Assembly: GCA_035455265.1 (NCBI GenBank)
Contig: DATIFK010000076.1
Location: forward strand, 1 to 12,488
Origin: MGOM01 sp035455265
Lineage (GTDB): Bacteria > Chloroflexota > Anaerolineae > Anaerolineales > E44-bin32
DNA length: 12,488 nt
Reading direction: 5' to 3'
In this document: in pieces, positions 1 through 5,798 of the stretch
Layout: each line of letters opens with the position of its first letter
Numbering within the stretch: the first letter of the stretch is position 1
Made by a program: the position numbers and the translations under genes
Notes under the pieces: generated by a model
The model's database searches: none
What the model saw: the letters and a program-made list of their open reading frames with translations, nothing else
What the model was told of the DNA's origin: nothing

Positions 1-13
1 GCCTCAGGGCGCG

Positions 14-19
14 TATAAT
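14..19 (+). promoter_or_regulatory. -10 box of the tRNA-Arg promoter
   Basis: A perfect TATAAT hexamer lies 8 bases before the first base of the tRNA, a distance that suits a sigma-70-type start at or just before the mature 5' end. The -35 region would fall at or beyond the left edge of the window, so only half the promoter can be judged. Confidence 0.6.
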
Positions 20-27
20 GACGCGCG

Positions 28-101
28 GCCCCAGTAGCTCAAACGGATAGAGCAGGGCACTCCTAAGGCCAAGGTTGGGGGTTCAATTCCCTCCTGGGGC
101 A
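28..101 (+). tRNA. tRNA-Arg, anticodon CCT
   Basis: The cloverleaf can be drawn by hand. The acceptor stem (28-34 with 94-100) is a perfect 7-bp GCCCCAG/CTGGGGC pairing. The D arm is GCTC (37-40) with GAGC (50-53). The anticodon loop is CTCCTAA (60-66), with CCT at 62-64 after the invariant T, so it reads AGG codons. The T arm is 77-81 with 89-93 around TTCAATT. Base 101 is the discriminator A; it is followed by CCT, so the CCA end is not fully encoded. The anticodon stem (55-59 with 67-71) is odd: only its three central pairs are Watson-Crick, and both the outer G-A and the loop-closing A-G are purine mismatches. This could be a weakened functional tRNA, a decaying copy or a sequence error. 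Confidence 0.88.
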
Positions 102-110
102 CCTAAAGCC

Positions 111-207
111 AAGTGGCCAGTGGCCCGTGGTGAGTGATCAGCGATAGTTCCTCTGACCACGGACCACTCCCGAAAGGACACCGGGACGGTGTGACCACTG
201 GCCACTT
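111..207 (+). repeat. Heptad inverted-repeat element A
   Basis: This non-coding element begins 9 bases after the tRNA. Its ends form a perfect 13-bp inverted repeat, AAGTGGCCAGTGG (111-123) and CCACTGGCCACTT (195-207). The left arm is a run of degenerate 7-mers (AGTGGCC at 112 and 119, CGTGGTG at 126, AGTGATC at 133). Inverse-sense 7-mers occur inside (GACCACG at 155, GACCACT at 162) and in the right arm (193-206). The core GGACACCGGGACGGTGTG at 176-193 contains a hairpin, ACACCG-GGA-CGGTGT (178-192). The same 18 bases occur inverted in element D at 6352-6369. No gene is seen between the tRNA and the lipoprotein stop at 225. Confidence 0.75.
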
Positions 208-224
208 CCTCGGGTGGGGGACGG

Positions 225-638
225 TTAGTAGGAGTAGGGGGCCTCGGTTTCCATGGGCAGCGGAGTCGCCGCCGGTGGTCCGCCCGCAGGACACAGAACG
301 ACGCGCCCGGTCAGATCGGTGTGATAGTCGTAGGTCTGGTCTCCGGATAGAAGCGCGATCCTCAGCCCCGGCGTGACGACCTGAATGTAGAGGACCCCCA
401 GCTGCGGGCAGCCCAGGCCGGCGTCCGGCCAGTCGATCTCTTCGACGGCCCCGACCTGGATCGAGGCTGGGCCGACACCCAGGCGCGCGGCCAGGTCGCT
501 GCGGGCGGCCTGGACCATCGCCTCCGAAGCCGACGGCGTCGGAGAGGCGGCAGGAGGCGTGGCGGCGGCCGCCGGAGCACAGGCGGACATGAGAAGGGCG
601 AGGGCCAACAGGACGCATAGTATCTTCAGTGTTTTCAT
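225..638 (-). CDS. Lipoprotein with a WPDAGLGCP domain (paralogue 1)
   Basis: This is a 137-residue exported lipoprotein of unknown function. The N-terminus has a Lys-containing start, a hydrophobic stretch (about 6-17) and a lipobox-like L-M-S-A-C, so Cys20 should be lipidated and the protein anchored outside the membrane. A low-complexity Ala/Pro/Thr linker runs to about residue 40. A compact domain of about 75 residues follows, with D-W-P-D-A-G-L-G-C-P (69-78), a Q-V-V-T-P-G stretch and a Y-H-T-D-L segment. Cys77 and Cys116 are spaced exactly as in the paralogue at 3151-3606 and could form a disulfide. The domain resembles one I associate with uncharacterised Chloroflexota lipoproteins, but I cannot name a family. 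GGAGG lies well upstream of the ATG, at poor spacing. The gene is divergent from the peptidase gene. Confidence 0.8.
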   Translation of the reverse strand: MKTLKILCVLLALALLMSACAPAAAATPPAASPTPSASEAMVQAARSDLAARLGVGPASIQVGAVEEIDWPDAGLGCPQLGVLYIQVVTPGLRIALLSGDQTYDYHTDLTGRVVLCPAGGPPAATPLPMETEAPYSY

Positions 639-817
639 TGCACTCGAGGGACGCCTCCGCCTGAGGTCTGGCTCCCGGAGGGATCCGGTTTCGGCTTACA
701 GGCGCTCTCCTTATCGAATACGCCGATCCCGAGGAAATGGACGCACCGGGAACCTGGGATGCCTGGTTGTGAAGCCCGTCACATGCGTTTCGTTGAGACT
801 CCGGCAAGAGGTCTGAA

Positions 818-847
818 TTGACCCTCAACCGTCGCACGTGATAGGAT
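818..847 (+). promoter_or_regulatory. Promoter for the secreted peptidase gene
   Basis: TTGACC (818-823) and TAGGAT (842-847) are separated by 18 bases. TG at 839-840 gives an extended -10 (TGnTAGGAT). Transcription would start near 854 and leave a leader of about 190 bases before the ATG at 1044. This sits in the 405-base gene-free stretch 639-1043. Besides this promoter and the Shine-Dalgarno-like run at 970-979, I see no gene or repeat there. Confidence 0.55.
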
Positions 848-969
848 CATTTCGCCTCATCGGCACGACCCGAATCGATCTATCCAGGCGCCGTTCGACG
901 CCCTCACGGGTGTCGTCGCGGGGAACCCTCGCCGGCGCCCTGAAGCCCCTTCGCCGCTGTGAACGATCC

Positions 970-979
970 AAGGAGGTGA
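970..979 (+). promoter_or_regulatory. Orphan perfect Shine-Dalgarno sequence in the peptidase leader
   Basis: AAGGAGGTGA matches the full anti-Shine-Dalgarno of 16S rRNA, but no ATG, GTG or TTG at a usable distance opens a convincing reading frame. It lies about 65 bases upstream of the peptidase start, which has its own GAGGGAGG (1033-1040). It could be a ribosome standby site, the remnant of a lost leader gene, or chance. Confidence 0.3.
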
Positions 980-1043
980 GCCAAGCGCACCCACTTCATC
1001 TCCGTCACAGATCATCCGCTCCATCTACAGAAGAGGGAGGCTC

Positions 1044-3080
1044 ATGATGAGGATGCATGCTGTTCGCCTTCTGGCCGCGATCGCCTTCCTGGCAGGCCCG
1101 CTGAGCAGCGCCACGCCAGCGCTGGCCTCGCCCAAGCCCCCGGGTCCCAACCCGGTCGAGATTAGCGACGAGGTGCGCGACTGGGAGGCGACACCGGCCC
1201 GCATCGATCTATCCGCCGAGGGTCTGGCTGAGGTCAATGCCGCGCCCACGATTGCGACGCCGCTAGCTTCATGTACGTTGGGTACCCCCAAGGTCTTCTT
1301 GATCCTCAACGACTTCCTCGGTCGCTATCAGGCGACGTACTTCAGCCTGGTGGCCGAGAGCGAAACGTCGCAGATCTGGGTCCAGAACAACCTCGCCTGG
1401 CCCGCCGGCGACCCCCGGTCGTTGCCGGTCATTACGTGCGAGCAAGCGCAGTACATGCTGGGCCAGTTCGACAACACCATCTATCCGACGGAGATCGATT
1501 TCTTTGGTCCTCCGGACACCCTTACGGGAGGCGACGCCCTCCTGGACGACCTGCTCGGCCTGCCAGCCGACTACTACGCCGATCCCGCCGGCCGGCAAAT
1601 CGTCCTGGTGGAGAACGTCCGCGACGACAACTACTACGATCCGACCTACCCGCTCTACATCGCCGGGTTCTACTCGGGCACCTTCGAGACCTACTTCGAC
1701 CGCAATGTGATGTCGATCGACGCCTACGACTGGGCCAACCGGACCGGCCCCTCGGCGGCGCGGCCGTTCCTGTATGAGGGCGTCTTCGCTCACGAATACC
1801 AGCACCTGCTCCACGACGATTACGACTCGGACGAGGAGAACTTCATCAACGAAGGGATGTCGGACTTCGCCGAGTTCCTGGTGGGCTACCACCCGGCCCT
1901 GGCCGGTCATATCGGCCCGGCGGCCAGCAACCCGGAGAATTCGCTCACCGTGTGGGGCGATCAGGGGGACCTGGAGATCCTGACCGACTACGGCCAGGCC
2001 TACATGTTCCAGCTCTATCTGTACGAGCAATTCGGCAAAGCTTTCACGCAGGCTCTGTTCCACAATCCGGACAGCGGGATTTCCGGTGTTCAGTCAACGC
2101 TGGACGCCCGACATGTGGCGCGTGACTTCGCCGAGGTGTTCCACGCCTGGCAGGTGGCGTTGCTGATCGACTCCAAGAAGCCCAACGGCGGGCTTTACGA
2201 GTTTCAGAACGAAACCTTCAACCTGAATGTGGGCACGCCGGCGGCCCCCAACCCGGAGGCCTACGACACGCCCGGTGCGCCGCCCTGGGGAGGCGACTTC
2301 ATCTGGATCCCCGGCGACCCCAAGGCGCTCGGACTGCTGTCCTTCAACGGGATCGATTACTCCACCTTCCCCACCGGCTGGACGTCCGACGGCAGTGTCC
2401 TGTGGGGCGGGGCGGCCGACCTGTTGGACAACTGGGCCATCTTCGAGACCACCGGCGGCGGCACGCTGACCTTCGACACGAAGTACGACCTGGAGGAAAC
2501 CTGGGACTTCGGTTTCGTCCAGGTCTCGAGCGACGGTGGACAAACCTGGACCAGCCTATCCAACGCCGACACGCGCTCCGATTACAACGCCGACGCCCAC
2601 CCGAAGATCGTCGCCAACGTGCCCGGGTTCACCGGGACCACCGGCGGCGCGTGGGTGCCGGAGTCGTTCGACCTCGGGGCCTACGCCGGCCAGACGATCC
2701 TGGTCGCCTTCCGCGAGGTGACCGACTGGGCGACGGTCGAGGCAGGCTGGTTCATCGACAACGTCATGGTCGATGGGGACCTGATCTCGGACGGCTCGGA
2801 CGCCTCCGTCTTCATGGACATCACCGAGGTCCAGCCCATCAACAACGACTTCACCGTTACCTTTGTTGGTTTCAAGGGCAAGGGGAACGGTCGCCAGTAC
2901 AACGTCGTCACGATGAAGCTCGGCGATGTGACCGAGGCGGGGTTGATCGAGCTGAATAAGGTGCTCAAGTGGTCGGATCAGGCGGTGATGATCGTCAACT
3001 TCGACGCGCCTGAGGGTTTCACGGGATACGCCGACTACACTTACGGGTTCACCTTTACCAACAAGGGGCCGAAGAAGTAG
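1044..3080 (+). CDS. Secreted zinc metallopeptidase-like protein with immune-inhibitor-A-type C-terminal domain
   Basis: This is a 678-residue exported protein. A signal peptide of about 28 residues ends near A-L-A-S. The central domain has the zincin motif H-E-Y-Q-H (250-254: ligands His250 and His254, catalytic Glu251). Sixteen residues later comes N-E-G-M-S-D-F-A-E, where Glu270 is a plausible third ligand, as in gluzincins. From about 455 to 578 lies a beta-rich segment (D-N-W-A-I-F-E, S-S-D-G-G-Q-T-W, A-G-W-F-I-D-N-V) like the immune inhibitor A / M6 C-terminal module. A final segment of about 95 residues (583-678) is unassigned and may be a surface-sorting or adhesion domain. GAGGGAGG (1033-1040) precedes two adjacent ATGs; the second (1047) has the better spacing. 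Only two cysteines are present (77, 132). The gene lies between two paralogous lipoprotein genes. Peptidase activity is inferred from motifs alone. Confidence 0.85.
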   Translation: MMRMHAVRLLAAIAFLAGPLSSATPALASPKPPGPNPVEISDEVRDWEATPARIDLSAEGLAEVNAAPTIATPLASCTLGTPKVFLILNDFLGRYQATYFSLVAESETSQIWVQNNLAWPAGDPRSLPVITCEQAQYMLGQFDNTIYPTEIDFFGPPDTLTGGDALLDDLLGLPADYYADPAGRQIVLVENVRDDNYYDPTYPLYIAGFYSGTFETYFDRNVMSIDAYDWANRTGPSAARPFLYEGVFAHEYQHLLHDDYDSDEENFINEGMSDFAEFLVGYHPALAGHIGPAASNPENSLTVWGDQGDLEILTDYGQAYMFQLYLYEQFGKAFTQALFHNPDSGISGVQSTLDARHVARDFAEVFHAWQVALLIDSKKPNGGLYEFQNETFNLNVGTPAAPNPEAYDTPGAPPWGGDFIWIPGDPKALGLLSFNGIDYSTFPTGWTSDGSVLWGGAADLLDNWAIFETTGGGTLTFDTKYDLEETWDFGFVQVSSDGGQTWTSLSNADTRSDYNADAHPKIVANVPGFTGTTGGAWVPESFDLGAYAGQTILVAFREVTDWATVEAGWFIDNVMVDGDLISDGSDASVFMDITEVQPINNDFTVTFVGFKGKGNGRQYNVVTMKLGDVTEAGLIELNKVLKWSDQAVMIVNFDAPEGFTGYADYTYGFTFTNKGPKK

Positions 3081-3103
3081 GGGCTCCCGCTGGGGACGTC
3101 AAC

Positions 3104-3131
3104 GGGCCCGCCTCCACTGGGAGGCGGGCCC
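3104..3131. terminator. Bidirectional terminator hairpin between convergent genes
   Basis: A perfect 12-bp stem, GGGCCCGCCTCC (3104-3115) with GGAGGCGGGCCC (3120-3131), closes a 4-base ACTG loop. It lies 23 bases after the peptidase stop and 19 bases beyond the lipoprotein stop on the other strand. Neither side has a good T-run, so termination may depend on stem strength. Confidence 0.65.
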
Positions 3132-3150
3132 GAACGTTCCAGGATCGTCT

Positions 3151-3606
3151 TCAGTCGACCGGCATCCAGGGTTGGCCGTCGTCGATGTCGGCGGGAGTGA
3201 CCGGCAGGAGCGGAAACGCCGGGGCGCCCCGTTCCGTGCAGATCACGGACTGGTGCTTGAGATCGGTGTGGACGAAGTAGGTGCTGCTACCGGCGAGCAA
3301 CTCGACGCGCCAGCCGGGTGTGACCACCTGCGAGTAGGCCACTCCCGGTTGCGGGCAACCCAGGCCGGCGTCGGGCCAGTCGACGCTTTCGATGGACCCA
3401 ACTTCGATCTCATCGGGCCGAAGGCCAAGCGCGTCGGCTAGCTCGACTCTTGCCTGTTCGGCGATCTCGGCAGTGTCGGCGGTACCCGGGCCGGTAGGCG
3501 AGGGTACTGCGACCGCCCCCGGGCGGTTGAGCAGAGGCTCGCCGGCGCAGGCTGCCGTCAGGGCGAGGACGAGAATCGAGGTCGAGATAAGCTTCATTCC
3601 AACCAT
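3151..3606 (-). CDS. Lipoprotein with a WPDAGLGCP domain (paralogue 2)
   Basis: This is a 151-residue exported lipoprotein, paralogous to the one at 225-638. A hydrophobic signal (about 4-17) ends in L-T-A-A-C, making Cys20 the probable lipidated residue. After a Pro/Thr-rich linker, residues 48-125 align with the other copy without gaps around D-W-P-D-A-G-L-G-C-P, Q-V-V-T-P-G and H-T-D-L. Cys84 and Cys123 are 39 residues apart, exactly as Cys77 and Cys116 are in paralogue 1, suggesting a conserved disulfide. An acidic tail (I-D-D-G-Q-P-W) follows. The fourth codon is also ATG (3597) and would give the more typical M-K-L-I-S signal start. The gene converges on the peptidase gene and diverges from ssb. 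Function unknown. Confidence 0.8.
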   Translation of the reverse strand: MVGMKLISTSILVLALTAACAGEPLLNRPGAVAVPSPTGPGTADTAEIAEQARVELADALGLRPDEIEVGSIESVDWPDAGLGCPQPGVAYSQVVTPGWRVELLAGSSTYFVHTDLKHQSVICTERGAPAFPLLPVTPADIDDGQPWMPVD

Positions 3607-3678
3607 AGGGACGCCGGCGCGCGGGCAAGGGTTCCCGCCAGGGCGGGCGCGAGGGCGCTCTGCTAGGTCTCCCGGATC

Positions 3679-3708
3679 ATCCTACTACGGGGAGCGATGC
3701 CTGGTCAG
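3679..3708 (-). promoter_or_regulatory. Promoter for the second lipoprotein gene
   Basis: Read leftwards, CTGACC (3708-3703) and TAGGAT (3684-3679) are 18 bases apart. The -10 and spacer match those of the peptidase promoter (TTGACC, 18, TAGGAT). The leader of about 70 bases contains a CCCGCC-AG-GGCGGG hairpin at 3634-3647. The -35 elements of this promoter and the ssb promoter are nearly back to back. Confidence 0.4.
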
Positions 3709-3711
3709 GGA

Positions 3712-3740
3712 TTGACAGGCAGGATCTCTTGTAGTACACT
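3712..3740 (+). promoter_or_regulatory. Promoter for ssb
   Basis: A consensus -35 TTGACA (3712-3717) and a good -10 TACACT (3735-3740) are 17 bases apart, the best sigma-70-type promoter in the window. The start would be near 3747, with a leader of about 80 bases. It could drive the whole ssb, DUF3467 and translin-like run. Confidence 0.75.
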
Positions 3741-3825
3741 TGTTCTATCACCGGTGGGTACCGATCGATCCAGTCGGCCGCCCGGGCCGCACCCGAACCC
3801 TGAACCCATCGGTAAGGAGATCCCC

Positions 3826-4248
3826 ATGTTCCATAAGGTCATCCTCGTCGGTAACCTGGGCCGCGACCCGGAAATGCGCTATACCCCCAGCGGCCAGGCG
3901 GTCACCAACCTGTCGGTGGCCACCAATCGGACCTACACCGACAACGCCGGCAACCAGGTCAAGCAGACCGTCTGGTTCCGCGTCTCGGTGTGGGGCAAGC
4001 AGGCCGAGGCCTCCCATCAATACCTGCGCAAGGGTCGCCAGGTGTTGGTCGAAGGGCGCCTCAATCCGGATGACAACGGCAACCCACGCATCTGGAACGC
4101 GCAAGACGGCACGCCGCGCGCCTCCTACGAACTCACGGCCGAGACCGTGCGCTTCCTCGGTGGACCCGGCGACGGCGGCGCGGCTGCAGCCTCCACGGAA
4201 GAGCCCGGCGTGGGCGCCCCCGAGTCGGAAGACGAGATCCCGTTCTAG
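3826..4248 (+). CDS. ssb: Single-stranded DNA-binding protein
   Basis: SSB coats single-stranded DNA during replication, recombination and repair and recruits partner proteins through its tail. The 140-residue product opens with M-F-H-K-V-I-L-V-G-N-L-G-R-D-P-E, the canonical first OB-fold strand. It continues with V-T-N-L-S-V-A-T-N, W-F-R-V-S-V-W-G-K-Q-A-E and L-R-K-G-R-Q-V-L-V-E-G-R-L. A short acidic linker leads to D-E-I-P-F at the extreme C-terminus, the usual partner-binding tip. Length is somewhat shorter than E. coli SSB, mostly in the linker. The start is set by AAGGAG (3814-3819) seven bases before the ATG; an in-frame extension back to 3697 would run through the promoter and is rejected. 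SSB is first in a run with the DUF3467 and translin-like genes. Confidence 0.96.
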   Translation: MFHKVILVGNLGRDPEMRYTPSGQAVTNLSVATNRTYTDNAGNQVKQTVWFRVSVWGKQAEASHQYLRKGRQVLVEGRLNPDDNGNPRIWNAQDGTPRASYELTAETVRFLGGPGDGGAAAASTEEPGVGAPESEDEIPF

Positions 4249-4260
4249 CCTGCTTCTTCT

Positions 4261-4314
4261 GGTTCCCCTTCGCGCCCGCCCTTCGACAAGCTCAGGACGG
4301 CGCGAAGGGGAACC
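4261..4314 (+). repeat. Hairpin repeat between ssb and the DUF3467 gene
   Basis: A perfect 16-bp inverted repeat, GGTTCCCCTTCGCGCC (4261-4276) and GGCGCGAAGGGGAACC (4299-4314), starts 12 bases after the ssb stop. The 22-base loop contains CTTCGACAAGCTCAGG, which I recognise as a short sequence dispersed in many GC-rich bacterial genomes. It may terminate or attenuate transcription after ssb, or be a REP-like insertion. No T-run follows, so I do not call it a terminator. Confidence 0.6.
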
Positions 4315-4331
4315 TCCGTTCCCCCACGGAG
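4314..4331 (+). promoter_or_regulatory. Possible Shine-Dalgarno-masking hairpin before the DUF3467 gene
   Basis: CTCCGT (4314-4319) can pair with ACGGAG (4326-4331) around a TCCCCC loop. The right arm contains the GGAG that should serve the ATG at 4337, so folding would hide the ribosome site. It overlaps the end of the large ssb-distal hairpin by one base, so the two folds could influence each other. Confidence 0.35.
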
Positions 4332-4336
4332 ATGAC

Positions 4337-4687
4337 ATGAGCGAGCCCCCACCCACCCCACCTGCCGGAGGACGTGTTCAGATTCAGCTGCCGGCCAACC
4401 TGGAGCCGATCTACGCCAATTTCGCGCTGATCACCAACTCGCCGTCCGAGTTGGTGATCGACCTGGCGCAAATCCTCCCGCAGGTCCCCCAGGCGCGCGT
4501 GCGCGCTCGCGTCATCCTGACTCCGCTCAACGCCAAATTGCTGCATCGCGCTCTGGGCGAGCACCTGGTCCGCTTCGAGGCTCAGTTCGGCGAGATCCGC
4601 GTTCCCGAAAACCCTAGCCTTGCCGAACATCTCTTCCGGCCACCGCCGGTGCCGCCGGCCGAACCCCCGCCGGGTGAGGACTCCTGA
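4337..4687 (+). CDS. DUF3467 family protein
   Basis: This 116-residue cytosolic protein matches the DUF3467 pattern. After a Pro-rich start (P-P-P-T-P-P) comes a core beginning with L-E-P-I-Y-A-N-F-A-L-I-T-N-S. It continues with E-L-V-I-D-L-A-Q, then V-R-A-R-V-I-L-T-P-L-N-A-K and a final F-E-A-Q-F-G-E-I. The C-terminus is again Pro-rich. The function of the family is unknown as far as I can recall. The start is chosen by GGAG (4328-4331) before the ATG; the same frame is open upstream through ssb in another register, but that is a shadow. The stop TGA shares a base with the ATG of the translin-like gene (TGATG at 4685-4689), so the two are translationally coupled. Confidence 0.85.
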   Translation: MSEPPPTPPAGGRVQIQLPANLEPIYANFALITNSPSELVIDLAQILPQVPQARVRARVILTPLNAKLLHRALGEHLVRFEAQFGEIRVPENPSLAEHLFRPPPVPPAEPPPGEDS

Positions 4688-5322
4688 TGGACAACCTCGA
4701 CGCCATCGGCGACCGCATCCGCCAGCACCTGGAAGACAAGAACGCCGCGCGCGACCGCGCCCTGCAGACCTCGCGGAGCCTCATTCGTCACTGCGCCCAT
4801 GCCATCCGCGCCGTCCACCGCGACGAGCGGCCGCAAGCCTGGGAGTCGATCGTCCAAGCGCGTCAGCTCTTCGACTCGCTGCGCAGCGAGCTGGCCGCCT
4901 ACCCCGACCTGTACCACGCCGGCTACGCCCAGGACGCCCTCAAGGAGTACACCGAGGCGTGCATCGTCTACGCCCTGGTCGGCGGCGAGCCACTGCCCGA
5001 TCCGGACGATTTGGGGGTCGAGTACGCCGCTTACCTGTGCGGCCTGGGCGAAGCGGCCGGCGAGTTGCGCCGGCGGACCCTCGACATCCTGCGCCGAGAC
5101 GACATCCGCGAGGCCGAGCGTTTGCTGGCAGCTATGGACGACGTCTACGATTTGCTCGTCACCATTGATTTCCCCGATGCTCTGACCGGCAACCTGCGCC
5201 GAACGACTGACATGGTGCGGGGCGTGGTCGAACGCACCCGCGGCGACCTGACGACCACCTACCAGCAGCAAACCCTGAAGGCGGCTCTCGGCCGGGTCGA
5301 AGGGAAGCTGCCAAGAACCTGA
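4687..5322 (+). CDS. Translin family protein (ssDNA/RNA-binding, possible RNase)
   Basis: This 211-residue, mostly helical protein has the translin/TRAX signature. The first part carries H-C-A-H-A-I-R-A-V-H-R and A-W-E-S-I-V-Q-A-R. The middle reads P-D-L-Y-H-A-G-Y, then K-E-Y-T-E-A. The later part has Y-L-C-G-L-G-E-A-A-G-E-L-R-R and ends with V-V-E-R-T-R-G-D-L. Eukaryotic translin and TRAX form C3PO, which binds single-stranded nucleic acid; TRAX supplies acidic catalytic residues including an E-x-x-E pair. Glu87 and Glu90 here (E-Y-T-E) fit such a pair, with Asp151/152 as a possible third acid, so RNase activity is possible but unproven. The start overlaps the preceding stop. The stop codon's last base is the first base of heptad element B. 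Confidence 0.85.
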   Translation: MDNLDAIGDRIRQHLEDKNAARDRALQTSRSLIRHCAHAIRAVHRDERPQAWESIVQARQLFDSLRSELAAYPDLYHAGYAQDALKEYTEACIVYALVGGEPLPDPDDLGVEYAAYLCGLGEAAGELRRRTLDILRRDDIREAERLLAAMDDVYDLLVTIDFPDALTGNLRRTTDMVRGVVERTRGDLTTTYQQQTLKAALGRVEGKLPRT

Positions 5323-5430
5323 GTCATCAGTTATCAGTCATCAGTTCACCCCTGTCCATGATCGAGAACCTTCCTTCTGGAGATTCGCGATTTGTTCTTA
5401 CTGAAGACTGACAACTGAGAACTGATGACT
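5322..5430 (-). repeat. Heptad inverted-repeat element B
   Basis: The element fills the gap between the translin-like stop and the next start codon exactly. The left arm has four 7-mers from 5322 (AGTCATC, AGTTATC, AGTCATC, AGTTCAC). The right arm (5403-5430) has four inverse 7-mers (GAAGACT, GACAACT, GAGAACT, GATGACT). Its first base is the final A of the upstream TGA, and its last unit contains the ATG at 5425. On the minus strand the interior has GGACAGGGGTG (5347-5357), a shortened relative of the core in elements A and D. It shares the 12-mer CCTTCCTTCTGG (5369-5380) with element D (6398-6409). Confidence 0.7.
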
Positions 5431-5664
5431 GCTATACGCGCCTCCGATATCTCTTCGTACGTCTTCTGTGCGCGCGCCTGGTGGTACGCGGGCCGAGGCG
5501 TCGCGTCGGAGAACGTTGCCGCCCTGGAAGTCGGCTCCGCATGGCACCGGCGCCACGGCCGGCAGGTCTTGGCGGCCGGCTGCCTGCGTTGGGTCGGCTT
5601 CGCGCTGATCCTGTTGGCGCTCACCGGGGCGGCGGCCTACATCACGTGGAGAGGTCTTGGATAG
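5425..5664 (+). CDS. Membrane-anchored N-terminal half of a Cas4/AddB-like Fe-S nuclease
   Basis: The 79-residue product begins I-R-A-S-D-I-S-S-Y-V-F-C-A-R-A-W-W-Y, the opening of Cas4-type (DUF83) proteins, where the cysteine (Cys15) is the first Fe-S ligand. Its next segment, E-V-G-S-A-W-H-R-R-H-G, carries a histidine (His41) in the place of the motif-I active-site His of RecB-family nucleases. One hydrophobic helix follows (about 52-74), then W-R-G-L-G and a TAG stop. The catalytic D/E-x-K core and the other three cysteines are missing; they are found in the next gene (to 6326). Arg/His-rich residues before the helix put the N-terminal part in the cytoplasm. The ATG lies in the last heptad of element B, with no clear Shine-Dalgarno. 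By itself the protein cannot be a complete nuclease; partnership with its neighbour is inferred. Confidence 0.7.
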   Translation: MTAIRASDISSYVFCARAWWYAGRGVASENVAALEVGSAWHRRHGRQVLAAGCLRWVGFALILLALTGAAAYITWRGLG

Positions 5665-5672
5665 CAGAGGTT

Positions 5673-5776
5673 GGTAGCCAGTATCCAGTTTCCAGTCACC
5701 AGTCAAGCCGTATCCGATAGGACCACCTCACCCGGGTGTCCGAACTGGAAACTGGCAACTGGGAACTGGAAACCGG
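5673..5776 (-). repeat. Heptad inverted-repeat element C
   Basis: The left arm starts 8 bases after the upstream stop, with 7-mers GGTAGCC (5673), AGTATCC (5680), AGTTTCC (5687), AGTCACC (5694) and AGTCAAG (5701). The right arm runs as CTGGAAA, CTGGCAA, CTGGGAA, CTGGAAA, CCGG from 5745 to 5776. On the minus strand the interior begins GGACACC (5741-5735) and continues CGGGTGAGGTGG, resembling the core of elements A and D. A GTG at 5736 inside it opens the reading frame of the next gene; its first residues would be translated heptads (E-L-E-T-G-N-W-E-L-E-T-G). Confidence 0.7.
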
Positions 5777-5798
5777 CAGGTCGCCGGCGATCCCGCTC

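Noticed and set aside
103..837. A 244-codon minus-strand open frame overlapping lipoprotein 1
   Set aside because: It runs through element A and the lipoprotein in another frame, has no domain, and its composition is Arg/Pro-rich as expected for a shadow in GC-rich DNA.
838..1047. A 69-codon frame that could use the leader region before the peptidase
   Set aside because: It starts with GTG inside the proposed promoter, is Arg/Ser-rich, and the strong Shine-Dalgarno at 970-979 does not serve it.
1269..2063. A 264-codon minus-strand open frame inside the peptidase gene
   Set aside because: It lies antisense to a well-supported coding region with a clear motif set and shows no recognisable family.
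3697..3825. N-terminal extension of SSB by 43 residues
   Set aside because: The extension covers the ssb promoter, and the internal ATG at 3826 has AAGGAG and begins the canonical OB-fold.
5322..5430. Heptad runs as a CRISPR array
   Set aside because: Units are 7 bases, tandem without spacers, and arranged in inverted arms; the Cas4-like genes have no other cas genes nearby.
5736..5798. GTG start adding 21 residues to the second nuclease half
   Set aside because: Those residues are translated heptads of element C. The ATG at 5799 better fits a membrane helix near the N-terminus. It remains possible that the extension is translated.
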